Under the pieces are notes generated by a model that was not told the origin of the DNA, ran no database searches, and saw only the letters and a program-made list of their open reading frames with translations. From the NCBI GenBank assembly GCA_037833965.1, contig AP031356.1:4858501-4922500 (forward strand): a DNA stretch of 64,000 nt. The letters run 5' to 3'. Each line of letters begins with the position of its first letter. The stretch's first letter is position 1. Origin of the DNA: Marchantia polymorpha subsp. ruderalis. Lineage: Eukaryota; Streptophyta; Marchantiopsida; Marchantiales; Marchantiaceae. This document shows positions 9,745 through 19,600 of the stretch, piece by piece. The position numbers and the translations under genes were made by a program.

Positions 9745-12700
9745 CTGCCCAAGAATAAAGGAAGAAAAATAAAACCCGATGATCACGACCCATAACTCAT
9801 CTCTGGGTCAAACGCTTTTCAAGTTAAGTGTGATTGAAAGAAATTCCTTCGAGGTGAAATTGGAGAGTTATCACAGAGCCTGAAAGCTCCGACTACTCTC
9901 CACATCCCAGAGGAGTGATTAGAATCGGTTCTAGAGTTCATTTAACATGTGATTTCCCACCTGTGGCTGAGGCTGCATCGTCAGAATCTTCATCAGACGA
10001 TCCTCCTGGTGCACGAGAAGCACCTGCAGCTTTCCCTGGACAATGCTTTTTGTGGTTCCTCCTGTGCTTTGCACTTGGGTGGGCATTGGGATATGTCCAT
10101 TTACATTCTTTACAGATCCAAATGTCGTTCGGATCCTCGGGATGCGGAGTAGCACTGGAGACAACTGTAAAGGGACAATGCAAACACATCAGTACGCAAT
10201 AGACTCAGAGATTCAGCTAAGACTGATACGACTCACTTTCACGCAGCCTTGTTGAGGAATCTTGCATCGTACTACCCTAATAAAATTGCTTTCATACCCG
10301 TAGTTACCAGATGCATTTATTTTCTACATTTTCTTCCAGGAGCTTAATAGCCTTAAGCTCCTACAGGAAGAACTCGAAAGACTGGAGAAAGTGGCCAGGG
10401 GACGTGCGTCACGAGGTTTCACCTTTCGGAGGGAGAGCTGGAACAGCAGAAGGTGATTCAAGGACAGCGGCTACGTCCTTTGCTTCCTCCGGCCCTGGGT
10501 GGGAGGCGACAGGTGCTTCGACTTTGGGTTCTTCCACTTTTGTTTCTTTCGTCGGCTCTGCTGTTGGTAGGTGGAAATCTCGGGAGACAGACGCAACTGG
10601 CTCAGTAGCTTCGACAGCTGCAGTCTGCTCTTTGGCTGGCGGCGGAGGACTCGAGTGAGACTCGTGGTCAGAGTCTTCATCGGAAGAACCTACATGGGCA
10701 GGAGCTGTAGCGGCGACCTTCAATTTTCCAGCGCAGTTCTTCTTGTGATTCCTCCTGTGCTTTGCACTCGGATGCGCATTTGGGTATGTCCAATCGCACT
10801 CCCGACATCTCCACGTGTCTCCGTCATCATGTGGCACAGCACTGCCAGCTGCTGCGGTTAGCGAAACACCAGGACGTTAGTGGTACACCTCAGTCTTCAT
10901 TACATCAACTTCTGCCGCCACATGAAAATCGAAGCTGAAGGCAGTAGACCCCAAAGTGGATGAAATCACGAACTTAAGCATACAGGCAACAACAGAATGG
11001 TAAAAATTAAAACCATAGCCTAAAGCCGGCTACAGATCGATCTGTTAAAGAGCATTTGAGAACATCTCACGAACAACAAACACGAAATGGGTATGCCACA
11101 TTTCCATCTGTACTGTATGTGGACGTTGAATGAATTTGATTCATTCGTCACTCCATTACAGCTCAACCGGTTCGAATGCTGTAGTTAAGAACAGGGCATA
11201 TGCAGATCAGAGAAGAAGGCCATTAAGCAGTTCATTTCAAGCTCAAAAAAAGCGATGGATCATCTGCTTTTAATATCCATCGTCAGCTTTGACAGGAAAG
11301 GATTCCACCATTAAGAACTAACTGCATGTCCACACCGGTTTAAAAAACCATTCAACTTGTTGATCAGTAATGCATGCCGTCCATGCATGCCAAAGCTGCA
11401 AGCAAGGCCAACGTTCCAGCCTTCAGGAACTTGATCCATCATCATAATGAGGGGAAGGGGGTATTCTCGTTATTCCATTGCACAGCAAGATGTCTCTGCA
11501 TCTTTCCGCAGGACAATCCACTATCTGCTTGAGTGTTTAGCACTCCTCTGGAAAGGATCCAAAGTTACAGTCTAGATATGAGATAAGTGCCTTGCCTTCG
11601 CTGTATATGAAAACTAGCTACATGCAAGTACCTTGCGAACAAGAACTCCGACCTTTGTTGGTCCCAGCGACTGAACGCTCAATAGTGTCGACGGAAAAAC
11701 CTCTCGACAACTGTGAAGAACAGCGCAAGAACTATCTGCTTTCTCCACTTACCTGTGGGTGCTGAAGCAGCAACTATGGGCTCTGACTTTTGGGGCTCCT
11801 TCTCGACCATCTTTGCTTCAGGAGCAGGGGTCCCTGAAGCACTAGTATCCTCTTCGTGTTCTACTTTCGCAGCGGATTCCACAGGCTTGTCATTCTTCGC
11901 TACGATTGGTGTTGTTTCGACGGGATTCTCAACAACCACAGACGGAGAAACCTTGCTCTCCTGGGCACAGGCTTCAGCTTTGGGATCCTCACCGACTTGC
12001 GCGGGGATCTCTCCCTTTGCCTCCGATGGCACTGCTTCCTTGACCAGAGATCCTAAGTCAAACTCTCGAGAAACCGAGCCGTTCACTAATTCATGTTTAG
12101 TAACCTCAACTGGAGACGGATTCTTCTCGTCACCAGAGTCATCATCTGAAGAGCCGCCAGGAGCGGGAGCAGCTGCTGCGACCTTTCCTGGGCAAACCTT
12201 CTTATGATTCCTTCTGTGCTTAGCACTAGGGTGGTGATTTGGGTATGTCCACTTGCACTCCTTGCAAATCCAGATATCGTCCTCAGGGTGGGGAACGGCA
12301 CTGCCCACTGCAGATGACAGACACAGGTCAAATCTATCCTTAAACTCGAGAGCACTCTAAACCCTGTAACAATCTTGAGCAACAGACATAGAACTATCTG
12401 CTTTGTCCGCTTACCTGCTGGTGTTGCCGGGGCAGCTGAGGTCTTCAAATTCTGGGGCTCCTCCTTGTCAACCTTCTTGGATGCAACATCAAGAGTCACT
12501 GATGCACCAGTCTCCTTCTCGGTTTTCACTTCAACAGCTGCTTCCGTGGGCTTTTCATCCTTCGATACGGGTGGAATTGTTCCGACGGATGCTGTGTCTT
12601 CGGCAGAGGCTTCTACTCTGGGAGGCTCAAGTCCTTTTTCGGAGGAATCACTTTTTGCCTCCACTGAAACCGGTTCTTTGGCCAGAGATCCTAAATCGAA

Positions 12701-14730
12701 TTCCCGAGAGACCGAGCCGTTCGCTGCAGGATTGATGGCTTCACCTCGAGACGAATGCTGCTCATCACCAGAGTCATCATCTGAAGAGCCACCAGGAGCG
12801 GGGGCAGCTGCAGCCGTCTTTCCTGGGCAAACTTTCTTGTGGTTCCTTCTGTGCTTAGCACTAGGGTGGTGGTTTGGGTATGTCCACTTGCACTCCTTGC
12901 AAATCCAGATATCATCCTCGGGGTGAGGAGCAGCACTGCTCACTGCAGATGACATAAACAAATCAAATTTTTCATTATTCCCAATTTCGCCTTAAACCCT
13001 CATAAACCCCGAAGTATGAGAAGATTCGCTGAACAATTATGGCAGTCTCCACTTACCTGTGGGTTTTGCGGGAGCAGCTGAGGGCTTTGAAATCTGGGTC
13101 TCTTCCTTCTCAACCTTCTTGGATTCAGGAGCAGGAGTCACTGAAGCACTTGTCTCTTTCTCGGATTTCACGTCCGGAGCTTCTGATAAGGCCTTGTTAA
13201 CCTCCGTGACGTCTGGAGTAATTTCGACGGGAGTCTCAATCACCGCGCTAGGAGAAACTTTGCTCTCTTGAGCAGGGACTTCGGCCTTAGGAATCTCAGC
13301 AACACTTTCTACGGGCTCACTCTTCGTCTCCGATGGAGTTGGTTCCTTGGCCAAAGATCCTAGGTCGAACTCCCGAGATACAGAGCCCTTCACTAATTCG
13401 TGCTTGGTGGCTTCAGCTGGAGCCGGGTGGTTCTCATCGCCAGAGTCGTCATCTGAAGAACCGCCAGGAGCGGGAGCAGCTGCTGCGACCTTTCCTGGGC
13501 AGACCTTCTTATGATTCCTTCTGTGCTTAGCACTCGGATGGTGGTTTGGGTATGTCCACTTGCATTCCTTGCAAATCCAGATATCGTCATCGGGGTGAGG
13601 AACGGCACTACCCACTGCAGATGACAGAAACAAACCATATCTTTCGTCATTCCCAATTTCGCCGTAAACCGTCAGAAATCCCGAAATTGTGAAGAGCAGA
13701 TGCAGAAATTATTGCTGTCTCCACTTACCTTTGAGGGATGCGAGAGCAGCGGAGGGCTTTGAAGTCTGGGTTTCTTCCTTCTCAACCTTCTTGGATTCAG
13801 GAGCAGGAGTCACTGGAGCACTCACGGGAGTCTCAATCACCGCGCTGGGAGAAATTTTGCTCTCTTGGACAGGGACTTCAGCTCTAGGAGTCTCGACAAC
13901 TTTTTCTACGGGCTCACCCTTTGCCTCCGACGGTAATGGGTCCTTGGCCAGAGATCCTATGTCGAACTCTCGAGAGACCAAGCCCTTTGCTGATTCATGC
14001 GTGGTGGCTTCAGCTGGAGACGGATGCTTCTCATCGCCAGAGTCATCGTCTGAAGAACCGCCAGGAGCGGGAGCAGCTGCTGCGACCTTTCCTGGGCAAA
14101 CCTTCTTATGGTTCCTTCTGTGCTTAGCACTGGGGTGGTGGTTTGGGTATGTCCACTTGCACTCCTTGCAAATCCAGATATCCTCATCGGGATGAGGAAC
14201 GGCACTGCCAACTGCAGATGACAAACATAGATTCAATCTTCAGATACTTTCAACTTCACTCGAAACCATCAAAACCTCTCAACATATGGGAAGACATAGA
14301 GCTATTTGCTCTCTCCACTTACCTGCGGGTGTTGCAGGAGTAGGTGCGGTCTTAGAACTATGATTATCGTCCTCAACCTGCTTGGTTGGAAGAGCATCCT
14401 TCACTACGGCTGGCGTTATTTCGACGGGAGTCTCAATAACAGAAGTCGGAGAAGTTGGTGCCTTAGCCAGAGATCCTAAGTCAAACTCCCGAGAAACCGA
14501 GCCGTTCACTAATTCATGCTTAGTGGCCTCAGCTGGAGACGGATGCGCCTCATCACCAGAGTCATCATCTGAAGAACCGCCAGGAGCGGGAGCAGCTGCT
14601 GCGACCTTTCCTGGGCAAACCTTCTTATGATTCCTTCTGTGCTTAGCACTGGGGTGGTGATTTGGGTATGTCCAATTGCACTCCTTGCAAATCCAAATGT
14701 CCTCCTCGGGATGAGGAACAGCACTGCCTA
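9263..14730 (-). CDS. Poly-C2H2 zinc-finger protein built from eight tandem one-finger exons
   Basis: I reconstruct one minus-strand gene from eight exons: 14323-14730, 13729-14211, 13057-13614, 12415-12942, 11753-12307, 10423-10851, 9961-10164 and 9263-9744. Each exon begins after a CAG or TAG acceptor and (except the last) ends at G|GTAAG, G|GTGGG or G|GTGAA. All internal exons are multiples of three and phase 1-1, so the joined frame stays open for about 1,214 codons. Each exon carries one finger of the form C-x2-C-x12-H-x3-H within WxCxxCxWTYPNxHPSAKHRRNHKKxC. Next comes an Ala/Pro run and an acidic serine patch (GGSSDDDSGDE). In the five upstream exons (and loosely in the sixth) a conserved VSREFDLGSL-type motif and a low-complexity Glu/Lys/Pro/Val spacer follow. 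Fingers of this type occur in uncharacterised plant nuclear proteins; a nucleic-acid or protein-binding role is inferred. The true start exon is unresolved. The alternative is a tandem array of small genes, but the uniform splice sites argue against it. Confidence 0.75.
9961..10164 (-). CDS. Zinc-finger gene, exon with finger 7 (short)
   Basis: Acceptor CCCTTTACAG, donor ACAG|GTGGGA, 204 nt, phase 1-1. It holds just the finger (DIWICKECKWTYPNAHPSAK) and the acidic serine patch SSDEDSDD; the SREFDLGSL motif and the long spacer are missing. It therefore looks like a minimal unit of the repeat. Confidence 0.72.
10423..10851 (-). CDS. Zinc-finger gene, exon with finger 6
   Basis: Acceptor CCGCAG (an alternative CAG 3 nt further in preserves the phase), donor AAAG|GTGAAA, 429 nt, phase 1-1. 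The finger is C-RE-C-DWTYPN with the HPSAKHRRNHKK block. The later spacer has ASVSRDFHLPTAEPTKE, a diverged form of the SREFDLGSL motif. This copy is older than the five upstream ones, judged by its divergence. Confidence 0.72.
10852..11752 (-). other. Large intron of the zinc-finger gene (901 bp)
   Basis: It separates the older exons (fingers 6-8) from the five recently duplicated ones; the other introns inside the array are only 107-258 bp. It holds no finger-like sequence. Near 11380 are two overlapping ATGCATGC-type motifs (RY-like), of unknown relevance. Confidence 0.6.
11753..12307 (-). CDS. Zinc-finger gene, exon with finger 5
   Basis: Acceptor CTGCAG|TG GGC AGT, donor ACAG|GTAAGT, 555 nt (185 codons), phase 1-1. 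Layout: GSAVPHPEDD, finger C-KE-C-KWTYPNHHPSAK, CPGK, Ala/Pro run, SSDDDSGDE, VSREFDLGSL, then a Val/Glu/Pro-rich spacer ending APTG. The finger has identical amino acids to copies 2-4. Confidence 0.78.
12415..12942 (-). CDS. Zinc-finger gene, exon with finger 4
   Basis: Acceptor CTGCAG|TG AGC AGT, donor GCAG|GTAAGC, 528 nt, phase 1-1. Same layout as the finger-5 exon. The intron to the next exon is 107 bp. The frame also happens to stay open through this intron (down to 12086), which would mislead a simple ORF caller. Confidence 0.78.
13057..13614 (-). CDS. Zinc-finger gene, exon with finger 3
   Basis: Acceptor CTGCAG|TG GGC AGT, donor ACAG|GTAAGT, 558 nt (186 codons, the longest), phase 1-1. 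The 114-bp introns on each side resemble each other (shared CAATTTCGCC.TAAACC block), showing that the duplicated unit included intron sequence. Confidence 0.78.
13729..14211 (-). CDS. Zinc-finger gene, exon with finger 2
   Basis: Acceptor CTGCAG|TT GGC AGT, donor AAAG|GTAAGT, 483 nt, phase 1-1. It is a shortened relative of the finger-3 exon: the spacer lacks a central segment, otherwise PAPESKKVEKEETQ and neighbouring text is shared almost word for word. Confidence 0.78.
14323..14730 (-). CDS. Zinc-finger gene, exon with finger 1 (most upstream intact copy)
   Basis: Acceptor CTGTAG|TA GGC AGT (TAG instead of the CAG used elsewhere), donor GCAG|GTAAGT, 408 nt, phase 1-1. The finger has C-KE-C-NWTYPN (Asn replaces Lys). 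The acceptor lies directly behind a decayed exon copy rather than a normal intron, so its use is less certain. An ATG at 14741-14743 is in frame and could act as the gene's start if no upstream exon exists. Confidence 0.65.
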
Positions 14731-14739
14731 CTACAGTTG

Positions 14740-14849
14740 ACATTTCCTGGGCAAACCTTGTTGTGTTCTCTTTGGTACTTGAGAAGTTGATCAGGTAGCA
14801 ATCCTTGGAATTCAGGTGTCCTCTTCTGAGTCAGGAACAGCACTGCCCA
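14740..14849 (-). pseudogene. Decayed ninth copy of the zinc-finger exon
   Basis: After a normal-looking CTGCAG acceptor the frame reads VGSAVPDSEEDT then a TGA where the finger's Trp should be. Downstream bases still follow the finger exon (ACAACAAGGTTTGCCCAGG matches the HKKVCPG codons), but the cysteine/histidine region is scrambled and shortened. Everything after CPG is missing, and the sequence runs straight into the acceptor of exon 1. Confidence 0.7.
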
Positions 14850-17230
14850 CTGCAGAATACAATCACAGATCATTTTTCTATTAATTCGGGTATCGGTATC
14901 GTAAAGGAAGTTCCTTTGAAAAAATCAATTCTTATGTCGCATCGTATCACTATGATGTGGACTGACGGATAAGAAACAGGGGAATTAGGTGGAGGGCAAC
15001 CCATCGCAAGGTTGAAATCAACCCAGATCAAGGTGCGGCAGTGAGCGTCGAGCAGTCAGAGATTCATCGTGACCAATAGATTCCAGTGTCGATCCACAAC
15101 TAACCACGGGCTGGGTAGCTACAAATCTATCAGACGACATTACTGTCTATCACCAAATTTCAGCAACTATAGTCAAACCTGAAGGATCCACAACGAAAAG
15201 AGGCGCAGTACGCGGCAATGTGATCAGAAGAATAGAACACGATTGGACCGATGAGAGGACTGGAAATTGAGGTTACTTCGCTGTCAAACGAAAACTCTTC
15301 AAACGATTGAATGCCGCTAAATTTCCATTTACTAGAGCTTTTATTGATGATACCAGGACTGAATGGGCGTCCGGAAAAGCGCAAGCCTGTAGGAAGAAGT
15401 GCGGACCAAGAGGGGCACAAGTAAAGCATTGCTGAGAGAACTCGACAATACATTATCTATACTCAGTTCCTTGGCATGCACTCGGGTGATTTGACATGTC
15501 GGCCGAGAAGAAACGGCAAATCATCAGACTTCGCCATGGAGACAGCACGGAGTAGTAGAAAGGCAATGTTAGATGTCACAGAAGCTTAACTGAGGTCTCT
15601 TAATCATTGCCACAAAATGCACGAAGCAATGGGTACCATGGTCAAATGACAAATGCATTCGTTCAATGGGATTGGGTGGACTGAGTGCAAGACGATATAC
15701 GGATCGTTCGACGGAGCATTGAACACAGGAATCTGAAGCATGAGCAGACACATGCAGACGATCAGATAGCGAAATTCCTGTACATCGAGTGTTCAAGGAG
15801 GAAGGACTCAAAGACTATGAATGGAAGCTTTCAGGAAGGGTTGTGATGCAACTGCAATACTTACAGAGGCCAGTAGCTAAAAATTGGTGTAAGACACGAG
15901 TGGAGATGTGAGCAAACAAGCGTTGCACTTGGAAAAACAGCTCTATGCTTGAACTCGCGTGTGTGTATTGCGTAGCGTAGGACTAGGGAGACTGAATTAT
16001 CAAATCTGGATAGTTTACTGAGGAAAGAAAGGAGAAAGTCGAGGTTTGTTTCGCAGGAATATTTCGGGCACATACTAGCTCAGATTGCATCTTCTAACAG
16101 ACAAACCAAAAGGTCCAAGTACATGATCACATCAACGAGACGAAAGATGGAATTTGTGGGAGCTGGTTCTGGTGACCCGAGCTGGTTTCTTAAGATCCAC
16201 GACTGAGAAGAAATCCACAGCCATCGACAAAATTTCTGTGCTGATATATGTTTGTCGTAGGGATTACTTGGATACTATATCAGGTAAATGTAATATGGAT
16301 ATCCCACTTCAGATTTTTCCATGTTCCAAAGCGCAAAGCTTCAAGTCTCAGACCACTGAGTATATTGCTTGGAAGTAAAGAGTGATGTACAACTATGAAA
16401 GAACCAGTAATCTAATGCTAATGGATTCCATCCAAAATTCTTGAAGATGGGTGGTAAACATTGTAAAATGTTGACAAGAGTAGTATTCAAGGTCGAAATA
16501 AAAGATCCTTGAGGACTGAAGTGAATGACACCTGCCCTCTCGTCAGTATTCCAATGGAAAATGTAGTAATGTAAACATCGCCCGCGGCAAATTAAACGTC
16601 AATTGTTCCAAGTAGGCACCGATACAACCATTTGAATCACCTCGATACGTACTGAGAACGACCATCCAGAGAGTGACATGAACTTGAATTAGAGAGAGCT
16701 AACTTACCTTCAGAAAGTGCAAGTTGATCAGGAGAGGGTAGAGGATCTCCAGCAACCGAGTGAAGAAGATGGAAACTCAGGCCAAAGCTTTATCTAAAGC
16801 AGAACAGTCACGAAGTTTAATCTCTGCGCCTTTTTGAGGTAGTGCAGAATCTTGCTGGATCTAGCTCATCTATCTATATCCCAATCTTGGCACGACCTAA
16901 TCTGATCCGACTCTTATCGAGCAGCAGCTACGTATATTGGGACGAGAGGATAGAAGCGAAGTTCCTGATGGTGATGGTCCATCAATACGTGCATTCTCGC
17001 ATTGCAGTTTGTGGCGAGTGAAAAACAATGTGAATAGACTGGGAGAAAATGCTGTAGTGGGAATGGGGACAATGGGAAGGTGATAGCACAAGAGACAGAG
17101 GCACAGAGTCCGGGCAGCCAGAGGTCAACTGCACTCCACACTCAATAATGAAATGTTCAGCCTCCAGCGGAGCAGTAAACTGTAGAGGGGTGTGCGCGAG
17201 TGGCTACACAATGGATAAATATCCATCTGT
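14850..17230. other. Upstream region of the zinc-finger gene, mostly unassigned
   Basis: Short open frames only (for example 15160-15453 minus), none recognised. The most gene-like item is a strong minus-strand donor at 16702-16711 (CTGAAG|GTAAGT). This region probably contains the first exon(s) and promoter of the zinc-finger gene, but I cannot place them. Confidence 0.35.
16708..16800 (-). other. Possible upstream (5' or leader) exon of the zinc-finger gene
   Basis: The donor CTGAAG|GTAAGT ends an exon with last base 16708. In the phase-1 frame needed to join the finger exons, the sequence is open from a TAA at 16790-16792 to the donor (ending SPDQLALSE), but it has no ATG. It may therefore be a non-coding leader exon or unrelated to the gene. 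A weak acceptor (TCTGCTTTAG) lies just upstream. Confidence 0.25.
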
Positions 17231-17236
17231 CGGTGC

Positions 17237-17244
17237 TATAAAAA
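17237..17244 (+). promoter_or_regulatory. TATA-box-like element
   Basis: GCTATAAAAACG is a good plant TATA consensus on the plus strand. The nearest downstream plus-strand frame starts at an ATG at about 17286 and is only about 54 codons long and unrecognised, so the promoted transcript is unknown. Confidence 0.3.
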
Positions 17245-17787
17245 CGTGGGACGACACCGAAGCATCAGAGTAGAAGGGCGTGACCATGTCGATCCACTGT
17301 TCCGATCGAATCAACACTTATTCTCTTGCATCATCCTTAATCTCCAAGTCTACCTCGGTGGTCCCCACTTTTTGGCTGCAGTCACGCGCTTCGGTGAGCT
17401 ATCATATCTTCGTTTGCTTCTCCTCTCCCCTTATACGATGGATGTGATTCTTGCGTTGAAATTCAGCAGAATTTCCGATCACTCCAACCGATTTGTTGCC
17501 TCATTCATCATATCGGACTGTAAATAAAGTCTAGTAAATTCTCTAACAACCTGAAGAAAGTTGATTGACTGGCCCCATGTCAGTATAGGCCCGATTGCCC
17601 ACCCTCTTTATTTCAATGCATGAGCGTGAATCCTCTTTTTCGATTTGTTTTATATTATTACGATATAACTTCGGGATGCTCAGCTCAGGAGAGCTTTTTT
17701 GTCCTGTTGCACTGCCAACTTTGAGGATTCATTGCGCACACCTTTTGCGCAAAAATCCGGCGGAATTACGCAGAGTCGTGACACACA

Positions 17788-18123
17788 ATGGATGGCATTT
17801 GGCAAGCGCTGCGTTTTTTAGCTTTTTTGCTATTTTGTTCAGTTCTGGAAGGGGAATCTGTTGAAGGACCTGAGAAAATAAGCTTTTTCAGAATGATGCA
17901 GCTTTCTGTCGTTTGCTCAGGCGTGGCCCCCACAACGACGCTGTGCAGTCACGCGCTGCCCCGCTCCATCATTTGCCACTGCTTGTTTTCTGAAGCCTTG
18001 CATAATGTATCATTGATGGCTTTCGGAGATGTATCTAGTCAGCCTCCCCTTCAGGATCAACACGATCATAACTCACCAGTTACGAAAAGTCGTACGCTGG
18101 ATTTCACCACTGGGAAAAAGTGA
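17788..18123 (+). CDS. Possible secreted protein, 111 aa (unrecognised)
   Basis: The frame begins MDGIWQALRFLAFLLFCSVL, with a hydrophobic core that resembles a signal peptide. A polar region with several cysteines (VCSG, LCSH, ICHC) follows and the frame ends at a TGA at 18121-18123. No domain is recognised. A TATA-like element lies about 550 bp upstream. The 3' end overlaps an inverted repeat. It could equally be a chance frame; evidence of transcription would decide. Confidence 0.18.
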   Translation: MDGIWQALRFLAFLLFCSVLEGESVEGPEKISFFRMMQLSVVCSGVAPTTTLCSHALPRSIICHCLFSEALHNVSLMAFGDVSSQPPLQDQHDHNSPVTKSRTLDFTTGKK

Positions 18124-18144
18124 TCGTATTATTAGATCACTTTT
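18116..18144. repeat. 10-bp perfect inverted repeat
   Basis: AAAAGTGATC (18116-18125) pairs with GATCACTTTT (18135-18144) across a 9-nt loop. Confidence 0.8.
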
Positions 18145-19600
18145 CGTTATCCTGTCCCAGGAGATTATTTTTTCCCTTCAGATAAACCCCGTACCCAGTG
18201 AAAGTGAAAGTCGCAAAACATTCTGCTCTACGACAGCTCTGTAATTCTGCATATCTTACACAGTTAGAAAGCCATCCATCGTAGACCTACTATGTATGAC
18301 TCTCTTATTCCTCTTTCTGATACGAAGAAAACACCCAGGGATTAACGGGAAGAACTCGCGAGAGTACGTGATGCATTTGTGGTCTTCTGTTTGAAAGAGA
18401 TGTTCGAGATGCGCGTCGTGGAACAGATGATCCGAAATGTCTGGAAGTGGGCTGCTGCGGACCGATATAGACCGTCATTTACTCCCTTGGTCTCCAGAGC
18501 GATTCTTGTGATTCCCCGGGAATCGACCAACTCGCAGTCCCATCTCGGATCCACTTGATGGCCAAATGCACCCGCTCGTTCACAAAGTAGGTCACGCGAC
18601 GGATCGATCGATCGAACTCTGATTCCTGAACCATGTGTTTTACTTCAAGTCACATAATGCCCCGGCCACCCAGTGGCGATGACTCCCACACCCGGCAGCA
18701 AATTAGGGTACTTCTCATTCCCCTGAGCTTCATCGTGCAAGATGCATTTCCCCATGAGTCAGTCAGTTCCCAGAGCGAGCGCAGTCAAAAGCGCTGCAGA
18801 GAACTCAGAAGTCCCGCACGATCATGCGGAACGGAAATGAATCCGAGCCCCGCCTCCTCATGAGCCACGGACAAAGTGTTCATGTGTTCCAACCCCAGAC
18901 ATGGCGGAACTCGCACTCTCATTCGGCACTCGCCCGCCAGGGCACACTTTCAAAATCGCGCCAACGTTCGGCTACCCTTCCAAATTAGCGGCCGCGGCAA
19001 CGGCTAGGGGCGAAGGAAAGCCGAGGCGATGCTACGCTGGCATTTTTGAGAGTTGGTCACGGGGTACTGTTCTCGACTAGGAAAAATACGTATTTGTGAG
19101 GTGCCCGAGAGCTACCGTGTCGTAGCGTCACCACGACATTCACCACACGTGGAGCGTCATCATCAAGGAGACCACGTACATCTCCTCGTCGCATGTGCAG
19201 CTACTCCGCAGGTCTGCTGCTGTAGATTGCGAATTCTTTCGATTCCATAGACCCTTTTCCCAAAGTAGTGTGATTCACACTATCCTATCCTTCTTCCAAG
19301 ATACTTGCAAATAGAAGCATGAGATTTGGTAAATACTCAAATACGCAGTATTTGAGTTCGCACTGTAGTTAGGTGGGTCCCCCATTTATTTATGATTCCC
19401 TCATTTCAGGTTAGACTTTACCATTGTGAAAAACTAAACCCACTTCTGGTACCCGAACTTTTACGAAAGATAGAAGATACTAAGACTTGGTGCGGTCTTC
19501 AAGACGTACAAGTACAAACCCGAATGGGGCTTGGCCCCGATGACAAAAACGAATGTTGATTTCTATCTCTTTCGAAAATGCACTAGTTTTCCCACTGGAC
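18145..19600. other. Unassigned stretch with a GC-rich part
   Basis: GC content is raised between about 18560 and 19230. Short overlapping frames occur on the plus strand (18633-18863 and 19053-19250) with no recognised content. A GATCGATCGATCGA run lies at about 18602. Confidence 0.5.

Noticed and set aside
11150..11185. GGTTCGAAT resembling a tRNA T-loop
   Set aside because: The flanking bases do not form a T-stem and no acceptor stem or anticodon arm can be folded.
12086..12414. Extension of the finger-4 frame as a 291-residue protein
   Set aside because: The frame runs through a canonical GTAAG donor into an intron and then into the next exon in the wrong frame.
12375..12926. 183-codon plus-strand frame (and similar frames at 11713, 13689) over the zinc-finger exons
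   Set aside because: They are antisense shadows of the finger exons; the minus strand carries the conserved finger and the splice sites.
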